Origin: Prorocentrum cordatum
Lineage: Eukaryota; Sar; Dinophyceae; Prorocentrales; Prorocentraceae
Assembly (NCBI GenBank): GCA_963575745.1
Contig: CAUYUJ010016892.1
Span: 15,001 to 45,000, forward strand
Direction: 5' to 3'
DNA: 30,000 bases
Below are positions 16,852-25,470 of the stretch, one piece after another. The notes under the pieces were generated by a model. The model did no database searches and was not told where the DNA came from. It saw only the letters and a program-made list of their open reading frames with translations. Position numbers and translations under genes: made by a program. Position 1 is the first letter of the stretch. Every line of letters begins with the position of its first letter.

Positions 16852-17780
16852 GTACATATTGACTCCTTCAACGCCAACCGTGGCACTCGCGCTTTCAAGA
16901 TAGGATTAGCGCCTCGTCTGCGCTCGTTATTGTGGCTCAGGAATCCGGTGTCTGACGCTGGCCATGATGACTTCGGTGCTTGGGCAGGTCGCCGAGATTG
17001 GCGGTGCGTGGCCAGCCCGGCCCTCGCAGTCAGAGGGGGGCCGCGCCCACCCGAGGGGTGGCCATGCTTGCGCGTGACCATCTCGGATATTGTGGGCCTG
17101 ACTGTGATGGCCCAGGTGTTCACCGTCGGCGAGAAGTGCATGCTGTTGTGCAGCTCCCTGGGTGGCCAACGCTCCGCATCCTCGTTGAATCTTTGATGGT
17201 GGGCCAGGGCATTCGTGGCCACGCTGCGCGCATTCTTGCCGGCGCATGGGGGCGCGTTGCCGATGTCCCCTACAGCGTCCCGGTCGCCGGTGATTGGGGT
17301 GCTGCGCCAAGGCAGGTCAAGGGGTCCAACTATGCGCGCGAGGCAGCTCTCGCGTTAGTTGCTCTCCACGCGTGGCGACGCACATCGCGCCGACGGCGCG
17401 TCGTGCCATCCTGTTTGCCTGCGGTTGATGTTGTTGCCGAGAGGATTTGGAGTCGGTCAATGTCGACGTGGCCTGGCCCGCTCGTCCTCGCCGCCCGATT
17501 GTTTCAGGACTCGCTGCTGATGTGCTCGTGCAGCCGTGCTCGGTCGACTCAGCGGTCTCCAAGCAACCCGCTCAGAGGGCCGCGGGGCCGACCAGACTTG
17601 GGCCGCCTTGGGTCTCATCCCAGTACCGCTCGGAGGTTGCGGTCGCGGCGTGCGCCGCAGCTGATGCGCGCGAGGCGTGGTGTATCCCATCCAAGGCGTG
17701 GGCGAGTCTCGCGGCCGCGGCTGAGAGTGAAGTTCGGGGCGTGACGGGCATCGTGGCCACTCGCCGTGCCACCTAGGGTG
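16852..17780 (+). pseudogene. LINE B endonuclease domain remnant
   Basis: Fragments of an apurinic-type endonuclease appear in successive frames: IDSFNANRGTRAFK (the first catalytic Asn region, from 16855), ALVIVAQES with the metal-binding Glu at 16941-16943, RGVAMLARDHLG near 17055, VHAVVQLPGWPTLRIL near 17145, and VPVAGDWGAAP with the catalytic Asp at 17292-17294. The Asn expected after DW is Gly here, so catalysis would be lost even without the frameshifts. A further frame (from about 17447) holds VNVDVAWPARPRRPIV, matching the conserved final SPH/KPHRP segment but with Arg in place of His. In an active element this domain nicks the target DNA to prime reverse transcription. Confidence 0.75.
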
Positions 17781-18899
17781 CACTGCTCAAGGCCAGATGG
17801 GTTGATTTGTTTCAGAGTCTTGAAGACGCCAGATGTTCAAGCCATTGCAGGCAGTGGCTTGATCATGCCATTGAGACATTGGCCCGTATTCTCAGTCGCC
17901 AGGAGACTCCGTTGACATGTTTGGAGGCCCAAGTCGAGTCGGTCACGGCAATGGACTGCTGTGGGAAAGGGCATGCGTGGCCGCCTCGACACAGCTGTCC
18001 ATGAGGGAAGAGCTGCTGTCGGTCGGGCCATCGTCACTGCTGCAGGTGTGCCAGATAGAGTGCAGCCCTCTGCCCCTCGACGTGATGTGCCGCCGCCCGC
18101 AGCTGCCGCGTCCCGCGCTATGGTTGGCCCTGGCGGCGCTGATTTATTCGCTGACCTGGATCGCGCTCGGCGGTGAGGGAGAGCAGGGTGGCGCGGCGTC
18201 GCCGCCTGTTGCCGCGCGCGCCCCGACGGGGCACCCCCAAGCCAAGGCTGCCGAGGACCATTCTGCTGCCATTCTGCGAAGGCTGAGGCCCCGCTCGCCC
18301 CCGCGCGACCCTCGGCGCAAGCTGCCGGGCCTTGCCTCGCGGGCTCGAGCATTGGCCCCCCCTTCTGGGTCTAGGGGGTCGCTGGAGGGAGGGCTCGGTG
18401 GCTGCTCGGCGACGCCTGCGAGCATGGCGCCGTCGTCTTCTTCTTCATGGGAGGCCGGGCATCTGGCCAGACAAGGTTTCTGCAGGGCTACGCGCTGACT
18501 GTCATCGAGCTGCAGAGGCATTGCAGCAGCTGCGTGGTGATATCTCTGCTGGTGTCCAAGCTAGTGGTCGGGCTGGCGCCCGAGACGACCGACGGCGCTG
18601 GCAGGGCCGGTGCGTCCTCGCCGCCGCTAATGGCAGCAGAGGCCATCGTCGCACCACGCGTTTGCCTGATGCCCCGCGCCCTACAGTTGTTCGCATGGAA
18701 AGTGGCGTGCTCTGGCAAGCTAGCCAGACGCGCGGCCGCCCGCGGCTGCCCGACCATGGTGCCGTGCCACTAGTGGACGCTGCCAATGTACGCTTCGTGG
18801 TAAGCAGCTTCTTCTCGCGCCGCGACTGCAAGTGCTGGCCGAGTCCACCCTCGCCACTTCGCGGCAGCTCTGTTCGAGACGCGTGGGCGCCCCGGGCTA
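17781..18899 (+). pseudogene. LINE B linker between endonuclease and RT, decayed
   Basis: Fragments in all three frames, including WLDHAIETLARILSRQ and RAAVGRAIVTAAGV, sit where LINE A has its endonuclease-RT linker. Stops and shifts are frequent, and no conserved motif is intact. The segment is about 450 bp longer than in LINE A, so an unrecognised insertion may be present. Confidence 0.5.
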
Positions 18900-19960
18900 C
18901 TTCCACGCCTTCTTTGTTTTATTGTCTTGCCGATGTTGGCCAAATCTGATCAAAGGCACCGGCATGTGCTGGGATGGCTGGGATGTGCTGGGCATGGCAT
19001 CGTTTGCGTCGTTGTAGCATCGCGGACATGCGCCGACGCGTGGTCAGGCCTTACTGGGGCGCAGTGGCTGGTCGCAGTGCACTCGGTCTGTCGTGGGCCT
19101 CGGCAGCGCGCGGCGAGGCGGCCGCGGACGTCGAGCAGTGCAGTGTGCTCCTTCCTGCTCACGGATCACAGCATGTTTTACGCGGGCATTCCACTGGCAG
19201 GTCTCCCCGACATGATGCTGGCATGTGGGGTGCCGGTGCCCGTGGTGAAGGTAGTGTACAACATGTGGCAGTCTCCGCGTATCATGCGCCTTGGATTATA
19301 CTGCGGTGGGTTTGTTGTTTGCTCTCTGCGGTCTCCCAGCAGGTTGTGCATGTGCTGATGTGGCGGCGAGGGCGTTCGCGATCACCGAGTGCGACAGTTT
19401 CCTCCTCTTCGGCCCAGGCGTCGACTTCGTGGACTGCGCGGACGACGCTGGGGTCCGCGTGGCAAGTCGGGCCCCCTGGGTCGTGGCAGGAATGGTTGCC
19501 CAGGCTGGTCGTGGTTTAGAGGCGTCGCGTCGATTGTATGCCAAGCTCAATGACAAGTCTGCAGTTGTGTCCAACGGCCAGGAGCTTGTCGATGAGGTTG
19601 TCAAGCGCATCGGTCTTGACCGCAAGAAACTGCGTACTTCGGTCGCACCTCGGCGCGGACTTCGCTGCCAGTCTCCGCCGTGCTTTCCCAAGTGGTGGAG
19701 CGAAGCGCCAGCTTCGTCGCAAGGGCCACCGGCGGCTTGCGATGGTTGCGATGCTCAGGTCCATGAGGCAGGCGGATGCTCGACTTGGCAAGGTCCTCGG
19801 CGCGGGCGTCAAAGCAGGATCGCAGTGTGGTGCTGAAGTCAACCGCTTCGATGACTCGGAGCTCGCGGCACTCCGGGGGCAGGCGTGCTCTTAACCTGTC
19901 CCCCGCGGCCCGGGGAGCTAGCGCGATGGCGAAGCTCGTTGGATGGCGAGCCCATTATCC
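18900..19960 (+). pseudogene. LINE B reverse transcriptase domain remnant
   Basis: RT landmarks survive in order. MLAKSDQRHRHVLGWLG at about 18930 matches the region before motif 1. YAG/CRGPRQRAA fragments follow. LLTDHSMFYAGIPLAGLPDM carries the motif A Asp at 19164-19166. PAGCACADVAARAFAITECD is motif B, and VDFVDCADDAGVRV is motif C with the Asp pair at 19441-19446. After a frame change, HLGADFAASLRRAFPSGGAK (about 19640) and GAEVNRFDDSELAALRG form the thumb region. Motif A to C spacing is 277 nt, against 276 nt in LINE A. At least two frameshifts (near 19290-19340 and 19640) prevent translation as one protein. Confidence 0.82.
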
Positions 19961-20639
19961 GTGAGGCCATGGCCCCAGCGTTGCAATGTCGCAACATGAT
20001 CTGGGAAGCTGTTGCGTTTTGTCCCGCGGCCTCAGTGTGTTCGGCTGAGCTCCAGCGGCTTCGGCGCCGAGTTTCCCCGGGGGTCCCGCGGGCCAGCCTT
20101 GGGCCTCCACGATGGGGCCCTGTCGCGCGCTTCCTGCCCTGCCTCGCCCGCGTGGGCTGGGTTGTCGCGTCGGCCGCCGCGTGGAGGAACCGTGGTGAAA
20201 CTGAGATCCAGATTCCTGGTTCCGCCAGCCATGCTGCATCATATGATTTCGGAGGCGTTCCAGGCTGCTCGTGAAGAGGCTTCCGGGGAGCAGATGGGGT
20301 CGTCGAAGGAGGTCGGGTGAGCCTGGTTGCTTTTCAAGCCGCGCCTCGAGGCGATAAGTTTACGCAGTATCAGAGAGATGTCGTCTGCGCTGTAGTGCGC
20401 GGCCGCCTCTGGGCAGACTGCCATGCCCATGGTCGCGGATGTCGTGCCGAGCGCGCGGGTAAGCGTGCTTGTGGACGCGTGGGCACCGTGCACCACGGAT
20501 TGTGCGCGTGAGCGTCGCCTGATGCAGTCAATGCCCGCCCGTGGCTGCGTTTCAATTTCCCCAGTCCCAGCCCGTCGCGCAGGTCCTCACAGGTATGGGG
20601 GAATTCATGCCAGACCTCGAGCCAACGGCTGCCGTGCAG
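19961..20639 (+). pseudogene. LINE B region between RT and RNase H, decayed
   Basis: Recognisable pieces include GEPIIREAMAPALQCRN (about 19940-19995), FTQYQRDVVCAVVRGRLWADCHAHGRGC (20355-20440) and DVVPSARVSVLVDAWAPCTT (about 20430). In LINE A the equivalent block ends in a C-x2-C...H-C knuckle; here the cysteines of that knuckle are mostly gone. Confidence 0.55.
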
Positions 20640-21185
20640 TGTGCTGGCAGCGCTTCGCGATTGCACCGCGTAGTTGATGGCAGCAGCACGATGCCGCTGA
20701 TTTTTCTAATTCGCATGCGTCGTATCCAGTAGTTTTGTTCGAGCCCGCGGACGAGGCCACCCTTGCCGTGGTGCGCGGCACATTCCTTGGCGGTTTACCA
20801 CAGCCGCCTGTGATGGCAGAACATGTCTCGATCGAAGTTGGATGTCAACCGCTGATTGTGAGGCGGCGATTTCTCAGCCCCCTCCTCTTTGGGCATGAGT
20901 AGTTGCGTGCCAAGAAGGTTTCCAACGAATTTTCCAGCGTTCTCCCGAATGCCCGAGGTTTTTGGCTACGTGGAAACCGTTGGTTACGTGGAATCCGTTA
21001 GCCATGTGAAAGCTCACAGGAACGCGAAGATAATCGATACTCTTCCGCCTCAGCAGCGAGTGCCAGCGCGAGGTAACAGGGCGGGTTACCTTCATGCGAA
21101 GGAGGCCCTTGGTATACACGCCCGGGTTGGTCCAGAGACGGCCACTTGGCCAGAGGCCGATATCAATAATATGCCCAATTTTGTC
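20640..21185 (+). pseudogene. LINE B RNase H domain remnant
   Basis: The first catalytic Asp is in VVDGSSTMPL (GAT at 20676-20678). After a frame change, ASYPVVLFEPADEATLAVVR and LGGLPQPPVMAEHVSIEVG supply the second acidic residue (GAA at 20819-20821). A gap region follows, then SHVKAHRNAKIID (His at 21015-21017) and ARGNRAGYLHAKEALG. The Asp expected in this last motif is Tyr here (GNRAGY for the usual GNRAAD). RNase H removes the RNA strand after reverse transcription; this copy is inactivated by frame breaks and residue loss. Confidence 0.75.
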
Positions 21186-21878
21186 CGATTGGCTGCAGTC
21201 ATCCTGTCCGCGAAGGTCGGGAGCGGAAGGGGCGCCCCGTTGCCAGTCACCGTTCGGTCGGAATGGACCCAGGGTGGCATGAGTGGGAGGACTGGCACCC
21301 AGTGCAAGCGGTGTTTGGTTTTGGATCCTGACTGTCCTGGCCAAGACTCCCTGGGGTGCTCAGGGGCCCCTTCTTTCCTTCGTAGTGTCGTCCGCCGTTC
21401 CCTGGGGCCCCAGATTGTTGGGGTGGCTTCCCAAAAAATCCCCCCAAAGCGCCGAGTAGGAACCGACACAGAAAGTCAGCGTTACAATGTTTGTGTGTTC
21501 GTTGCGGGTGCTGGGCGCAGCGTTGTGCCAGGAACCTCGGGCGCCTTTGCGGCAGGCCCACGGGTAAGGGTGTCGAGGTTCTGCGCAAATGCCCGCGGCC
21601 TGGGGCCGAACAGCAAAGTTCGGCAGACAATTGACCGTGATGCTTGTCTCAGAGCCTTGTCTGTCCAGCCCAAGGCCCGAATGGCCACCCGTCTGTGTAC
21701 TGTTGTTCCGTCGACCTTCTCCGACGATTGCGTTGTTCCTGGGCACGAACAGCGAATGGCCGCATTCCGTGAGCGAATCCGCGCACGTGAGGATCGTGCG
21801 GCCGAGGACTGTTGGTGCCCTGCCGCGGCTGAGGGCGGAGTCTCGGGAGCTTCGTCCCTGCGTTGCAACTCCTTCTGA
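21186..21878 (+). pseudogene. LINE B C-terminal tail with zinc-knuckle remnant
   Basis: One long frame reads through to a TGA at 21876-21878. It includes GRTGTQCKRCLVLDPDCPG (a C-x2-C pair), later RFCANARGLGPNSKVRQTID, and an Arg/Glu-rich end QRMAAFRERIRAREDRAAED. Such charged C-termini close this kind of LINE polyprotein. The middle part (about 21350-21500) contains AGGGGCCCC and CTGGGGCCCC inverted blocks and looks less protein-like, so a small insertion is possible. Confidence 0.55.
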
Positions 21879-21929
21879 GGGGCACCGCTACCGTTTCAGA
21901 TTTGCGAGTTTCCCCCCTTCCGAGGTCTG

Positions 21930-22110
21930 TCTCGCCTCCCTCCCTCCCTCCCTCCTTCCCTCCCGCTTCTCCTCCTCCTCCTCCGCCTCCTCCTCCTCCG
22001 CCTCCTCCCTCTCCCCCTCCTCCCTCTCCTCCCTCCTCTCCCCCTCCTCCCTCCTCCTTCCTCTGCTCGTCCTTTTCCTGTTCCCGCTCTTGCTTCTCCT
22101 TCCTCTGGCG
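21930..22110. repeat. TCC-rich polypyrimidine array at the 3' edge of LINE B
   Basis: (CTCC)n, then (TCC)n with CGCC variants, then (CTCCC)n-like blocks. Its strand matches the array that precedes LINE B. Confidence 0.9.
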
Positions 22111-22309
22111 GCCCCCCTCCAGCTCCCCCGGCAGCTCCCCCGGCGGAGGTCGACGAGTGGGGGCGGCCGGGCAGCCCCGTCCACGGGGCGCCTCGCGGGC
22201 CAGTCGAAAACCGGGCGGGCCGGCGCAAAGGGAGGTTGCAGTTGCACAAGGGAGGGAGAGAGGTTGCAGGAGGGGGGGAGGGGGATGGGGGAGGCGGAGG
22301 AGCGCGGCC

Positions 22310-22368
22310 GAGGAGGAGGAGGAGGAGGAGGAGGAGGAGGAGGAGGAGGAGGAGGAGGAGGAGGAGGC
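22310..22368. repeat. (GGA)n microsatellite
   Basis: About 19 GGA triplets. It directly follows, in minus-strand sense, the coding-like fragment at 22365-22826. Confidence 0.95.
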
Positions 22369-22826
22369 CTGGCGCAGGAGCAGCACCTCCGCCAGCAGCC
22401 CCAGGCCCAGCGCCTCCTTGCACACGTCGGTGAGCGCCTGCAGCGCCCCGTCCGCGGCCGCGACCGCCTCCGCCAGGGGCTGCCTTGGCCTTGGCCTTGC
22501 CCTTGGCCTTAGCCTTGGCCTTAGCCTTGCCCTTCGCCTTAGGAGGCATCGGGCTCGAGCGTCGCGAGCGCCACGAGCTGGGCACCGAGGTGGCGAGCCT
22601 GCTCCAGCAACAGCGCCCGCTCGCGCGGCGCTAGCCGCCCCTCGCGCGCCGCCTGCCTGGCGAGCGCGAGCAAGTAGCACAGCTCGCACACCTCCAGCAG
22701 CCCTCCAGCCTCCGCCAAGGCGAGACTCTCGCCGGGGGCGAGCCGCCCCTCGCACCAGCCGCAGATCCGAGGCCGCTGGGCCTGCAGTGCGGCGGGGGCG
22801 CGAGCGCGCGATCCCCCAGGAAGCAT
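22365..22826 (-). pseudogene. Probable coding fragment: zinc-ribbon-like protein with Lys/Ala-rich segment
   Basis: On the minus strand a frame starting at the ATG at 22824-22826 reads RICGWCEGRLAPGESLALAE followed by AGGLLEVCELCYLLALARQA, a C-x2-C-x21-C-x2-C pattern that could bind zinc. It continues RERALLLEQARHLGAQLVAL and stops at about 22540. In the next frame, overlapping that stop, comes MPPKAKGKAKAKAKAKGKAK (22483-22546), built on a GCCAAG hexamer repeat. A third frame then gives PLAEAVAAADGALQALTDVC and KEALGLGLLAEVLLLRQA before the (GGA)n array. The three pieces look like one protein broken by shifts, or by small introns. I do not know the family. High third-position GC and the absence of triplet repeats set it apart from the low-complexity frames nearby. 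Confidence 0.45.
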
Positions 22827-22858
22827 GCCCTCCTCGAGGGCCCCCAGGAGCCCTCGAA

Positions 22859-23087
22859 AGTGGCGACAGTTTCACATATCGCAGCCCCCCTGGGATGGCG
22901 ATGTCTCGTTCGGGTCTGCGTGGGACCCCACTGTGCTGCCACCCCCAGCAGGCATGCGAGAGGGGGACAGAGCCGAGAAGAACCGGGGAGGGGGGGGAGG
23001 AGAAGGAAGGGGGGCCAGCACAGTGGGGTCCCACCCAGACCCACATGCCATCCCTGGGGCGCTGCGAAATTTGCAATGGTCGCCACT
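22859..23087. mobile_element. Foldback element with ~75-bp inverted arms
   Basis: The left arm 22859-22938 (starting AGTGGCGACAGTTTCACAT, ending GGGACCCCACTGTGCTG) is inverted at 23016-23087 (starting CAGCACAGTGGGGTCCCA, ending GGTCGCCACT) with scattered mismatches and an ~8-bp gap. The ~77-bp centre is G-rich. Just outside, GGGGTCCCACGCGGACCCC (about 23092-23110) repeats part of the arm in inverted form again. No coding potential or target duplication is evident. Confidence 0.75.
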
Positions 23088-23114
23088 CTTGGGGTCCCAC
23101 GCGGACCCCAACCG

Positions 23115-23385
23115 AGGAGGAGGAGGAGGAGGAGGGAGGAGGAGGAGGAGGAGGGAGGAGGAGGAGGAGGAGGAGGAGGAGGAGGAGGAGGAGGAGGAGG
23201 AGGAGGAGGAGGAGGAGGAGGAGGAGGAGGAGGAGGATGAGGAGGAGGCCAGAGGAGGAGGATGATGATGATGATGAGGAGGAGGAGGAGGAGGAGGAGG
23301 AGGAGGAGGATGAGGCAGAGGAGGAGGAGGAGGAGGAGGAGGAGGAGGAGGAGGAGGAGGAGGAGGAGGAGGAGGAGGAGGAGGA
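23115..23385. repeat. (GGA)n array at the 5' edge of LINE A
   Basis: About 270 bp of GGA triplets with a few GAT/GCC/GCA interruptions (a GATGATGATGATGAT stretch near 23260-23276). It ends directly at the first base of the LINE A leader sequence. Confidence 0.95.
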
Positions 23386-23407
23386 TCCGTAACCATTTTG
23401 GCTCAAG
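23386..23407 (+). other. Dinoflagellate spliced-leader relic at LINE A 5' end
   Basis: The 22 bases equal the dinoflagellate spliced leader except for one G-to-A change: TCCGTAACC then ATTTTGGCTCAAG. The (GGA)n array abuts it on the left. This is the second LINE in the window whose 5' terminus coincides exactly with the leader. Confidence 0.92.
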
Positions 23408-23431
23408 TCCGTAGAGTTTCTCTGGCTCAGG
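23408..23431 (+). other. Possible older, decayed spliced-leader relic
   Basis: Directly after the first leader comes TCCGTAG, then AGTTTCTCT, then GGCTCAGG. The first 7 bases and seven of the last 8 match the leader, while the middle is diverged and 2 bp longer. Tandem leader relics are expected when a relic-bearing copy is trans-spliced and retroposed again. Confidence 0.5.
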
Positions 23432-23546
23432 ACTTGACCTCACTGGCGAGGGGGATTTGCGGCCCCCACCGTCCACTTGCACTGCACTGTGCAAGCTCCC
23501 CTTTTTGTGAGCTCCTGTTGGAGCACCTTTGCTGGTTCTAGCTTTC

Positions 23547-24708
23547 ATGGGAGGTACCAGTCGCGGCGGCGGCGATGTCTGGTGTTGTCCCAAGAAGAAG
23601 TGCGGTTTCAAGAACAATTTTGTGTTCAAGAAGTGTTGCTACATTTGCGGTGCTGAGCGTCCTCCTGTTCCTGCTACTCGCCCAGCCCCGCCCCCGCAGG
23701 GGGACTGGGCTCACGGGCCACCGCGGCAGAAGGACGCCAAGCCCAAGATTCCGCTGCTCGATTCCACTCAGCTTTCCGTGTTCGTCAAGATGTCCGATGC
23801 GGACTTCGAGACCTCCAAGTCGCTCCTGGGCCCTTCGCAGCGGGCCAGGGTATTGGCCCAGAGGGCCTTGGCGGCGGGGGACCCCAAGGCGGTCGCCAAG
23901 CATGCCCAGATGGCCTACGATGAGGCTAAGCGGGAGGCATTGCAAGTGCAGCAGAAGGTCGACAAGCTCGAGGGTCACGTGCAGGAGAAGTTTTTGGAGC
24001 TCGTGGCGCTCAAGGCCAAGCTCGAGCAGGTCCAGGCGCACGAGCTCGCGTGTGCGGCCAAGGCCACTGCGGCCTGGGCTGCTGCCAGCAGCGGTCCTGT
24101 ACGGACTCGGCCTCCTGGCGGCGATCGCGCAGAAGTTCAGCCCGATGATCCTGCATTCGCTTTGTTGCTGCAGCTCGAGGCCATGGACAAGAGTCTTGCG
24201 TGCTCGCTTCGCCCTCTTCTTGCCACTCGTGATGGCATGCTTCGCCCCGCGGGCGATGGCAGTGAGGAGGCCGACAGTGACAGTGACGACGGCATGCGCG
24301 ACGTTCCTGTTTCCGAGCCGCAGTCCCTTGACGCTGCTGCCGCCGCCACAGCCGTCTTTGGAGGAGACGCGCTCGGCGCAGCAGGGTCGCCCTTCGCGCC
24401 AGGCGCTGTGCCTGCCACCCTTGTGCCGTCTGGTGGGGGGACGGCGACGGGGGGTGTTGGGAAAAGCGACTCGGCACATGGAGCGGTTGGCTGCCAGCAT
24501 GCTTCAGCTCATTTCTCATCCTTTCTGCAGCGTCTCACCACCGATGAAGGACGGGACAAATTCTTGCAGTCCAAAGGGCTTGTCTCGCAAGCAGTGTGAC
24601 AACATCGTCGGTGGGCTCAATGATGCTGCGCAGAAGAAGTTTAAGTGCACTCCGTTCGACGACCCGATCGGTACCCTTGCCGCTGCGGCACATAGGCCTT
24701 CTGTTTAG
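23547..24708 (+). CDS. LINE A ORF1: RanBP2-like zinc finger, coiled-coil protein
   Basis: First ATG at 23547, 140 bp after the leader. Residues 11-35 read VWCCPKKKCGFKNN, then FVFKKCCYICG: W12, C14, C19, N23/N24, C31, C34, the layout of RanBP2-type zinc fingers. A Pro-rich linker follows, then a long helical, coiled-coil-like stretch at about residues 90-175 (HAQMAYDEAKREALQVQQKV, LELVALKAKLEQVQAHELAC), then an acidic Ser/Asp patch (EEADSDSDDGMRD). This frame stops at the TGA at 24597-24599. The neighbouring frame from 24574 (KGLSRKQCDNIVGGLNDAAQ, KKFKCTPFDDPIGTL) continues more plausibly to the TAG at 24706-24708, so one base was probably gained or lost near 24573. The role is likely LINE RNA binding and ribonucleoprotein formation. 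Confidence 0.8.
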
Positions 24709-25470
24709 CAGGAAGGCGCAGAAGGTTTGGACGATCATCACCGCCAACGTTGGTGGGCAAGTCGACCTCGACGCGTACCTGTCGGAGTCCATCTACAGTG
24801 ATGCCCTTTTGATGCAGGAGTCCCGCATGTTGCCCGCTGTCTCTCAGGCTCTTGAGTCCAAGATGCGTGCTGCGGGGTGGTCGGCTTCTGCTACGGCTGC
24901 GCTTCCCACAGCTGGCAATCCGTCTGGTGGGCGGGTTGCGGCTTCAGTTGCTCGTGTGGGGATTGCGCCGCTCAAGAATTACGACAGTCAGATTGCGGCC
25001 GCTCGTGCAGCGGCTTTGCATGTGGGTGGTATGTTGCGTGGCGGCTTCCTCATTGTTAACTTGTACCTAGTGCACTCCGTGGGCACTGACGAGCAGAACT
25101 GGGCGATTCTGTCGCGTGTGGGAGCTCGGCTCAAGGCTGCGGGCATGCCCTTCGTTGTTGGTGGTGATTGGAATTGCACTCCAAGTGATTTGGTCAAGAC
25201 GTCTTGGGTGGACGCTCTCGACGCAGTCATCGTTGCGCCCGCTGAGGGTACGTGCAGGCCCGCCATGCGATGCATCGACTACTTCGTGGTCTCGCGCCAG
25301 ATTGCAGGTCAGGCCAGGGCTGAAGTTGTTCAGAACGTCCCCATCTCTCCCCACCTCCCTGTTCGGCTGGTCTTCCCGTCTGTCGAGCCCCTGTGCAACG
25401 TTCGTTTCGTGCAGGTCCCTAAGAGGTTCCCCACCGAGTTGCCCATTGGGTGTCTTGGGCCCCCCCTCCT
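24620..25470 (+). CDS. LINE A endonuclease domain (APE-like)
   Basis: Recognisable from about 24690. All expected active-site segments are present in one frame: WTIITANVGG (Asn at 24746-24748), ALLMQES (Glu at 24818-24820), FLIVNLYLVHS, FVVGGDWNCTPSD (Asp at 25166-25168 and Asn at 25172-25174), CIDYFVVSR (Asp at 25277-25279) and ISPHLPVRL (His at 25352-25354). These are the metal-binding and catalytic positions of apurinic-type endonucleases, which nick target DNA to start target-primed reverse transcription. The first ATG in this frame is at 24620, but the residues before 24690 are Ser/Arg-rich and look out of frame, so the true start is unclear. The conserved frame ends at about 25448, where the linker continues one frame over. 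Confidence 0.88.

Larger units (their letters stand above)
15500..21925 (+). mobile_element. LINE (non-LTR) retrotransposon B, full-length layout, degenerate
   Basis: About 6.4 kb. In order: spliced-leader relic, ORF1 with a RanBP2-like finger and coiled-coil, APE-type endonuclease, linker, reverse transcriptase, cysteine-poor remnant of a knuckle, RNase H, and a C-terminal Arg-rich tail ending at 21878. Domain order and spacing match LINE A, but many frameshifts and stops break every domain. TCC-rich arrays flank it on both sides on the sense strand, consistent with insertion into a TCC microsatellite. Protein motifs differ clearly from LINE A (RT motif A LLTDHSMFY here, LLLDLKKAF there), so the two belong to different lineages. 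The 3' boundary is set only by the start of the flanking array. Confidence 0.85.

Noticed and set aside
21340-21540. Possible additional family 3 MITE inside LINE B
   Set aside because: Only AGGGGCCCCTTC and a CGACACAGA-like fragment match; the order and interior do not, so I left it as an unexplained part of the C-terminal tail.
21863-23392. Plus-strand open frame of 509 codons
   Set aside because: Mostly Pro/Ser and Glu/Arg low-complexity sequence read through TCC and GGA arrays; no domain.
21649-23406. Minus-strand open frame of 585 codons
   Set aside because: It is made of poly-Ser/Leu from (GGA)n arrays at both ends and crosses LINE B, a foldback element and the coding-like fragment in a different frame. 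Openness comes from stop-free triplet repeats.
24596-24700. Start of LINE A ORF2 at a GTG at 24596
   Set aside because: A GTG start is unlikely in a nuclear gene, and the Ser/Arg-rich translation before 24690 looks out of frame. The neighbouring frame is more protein-like there.
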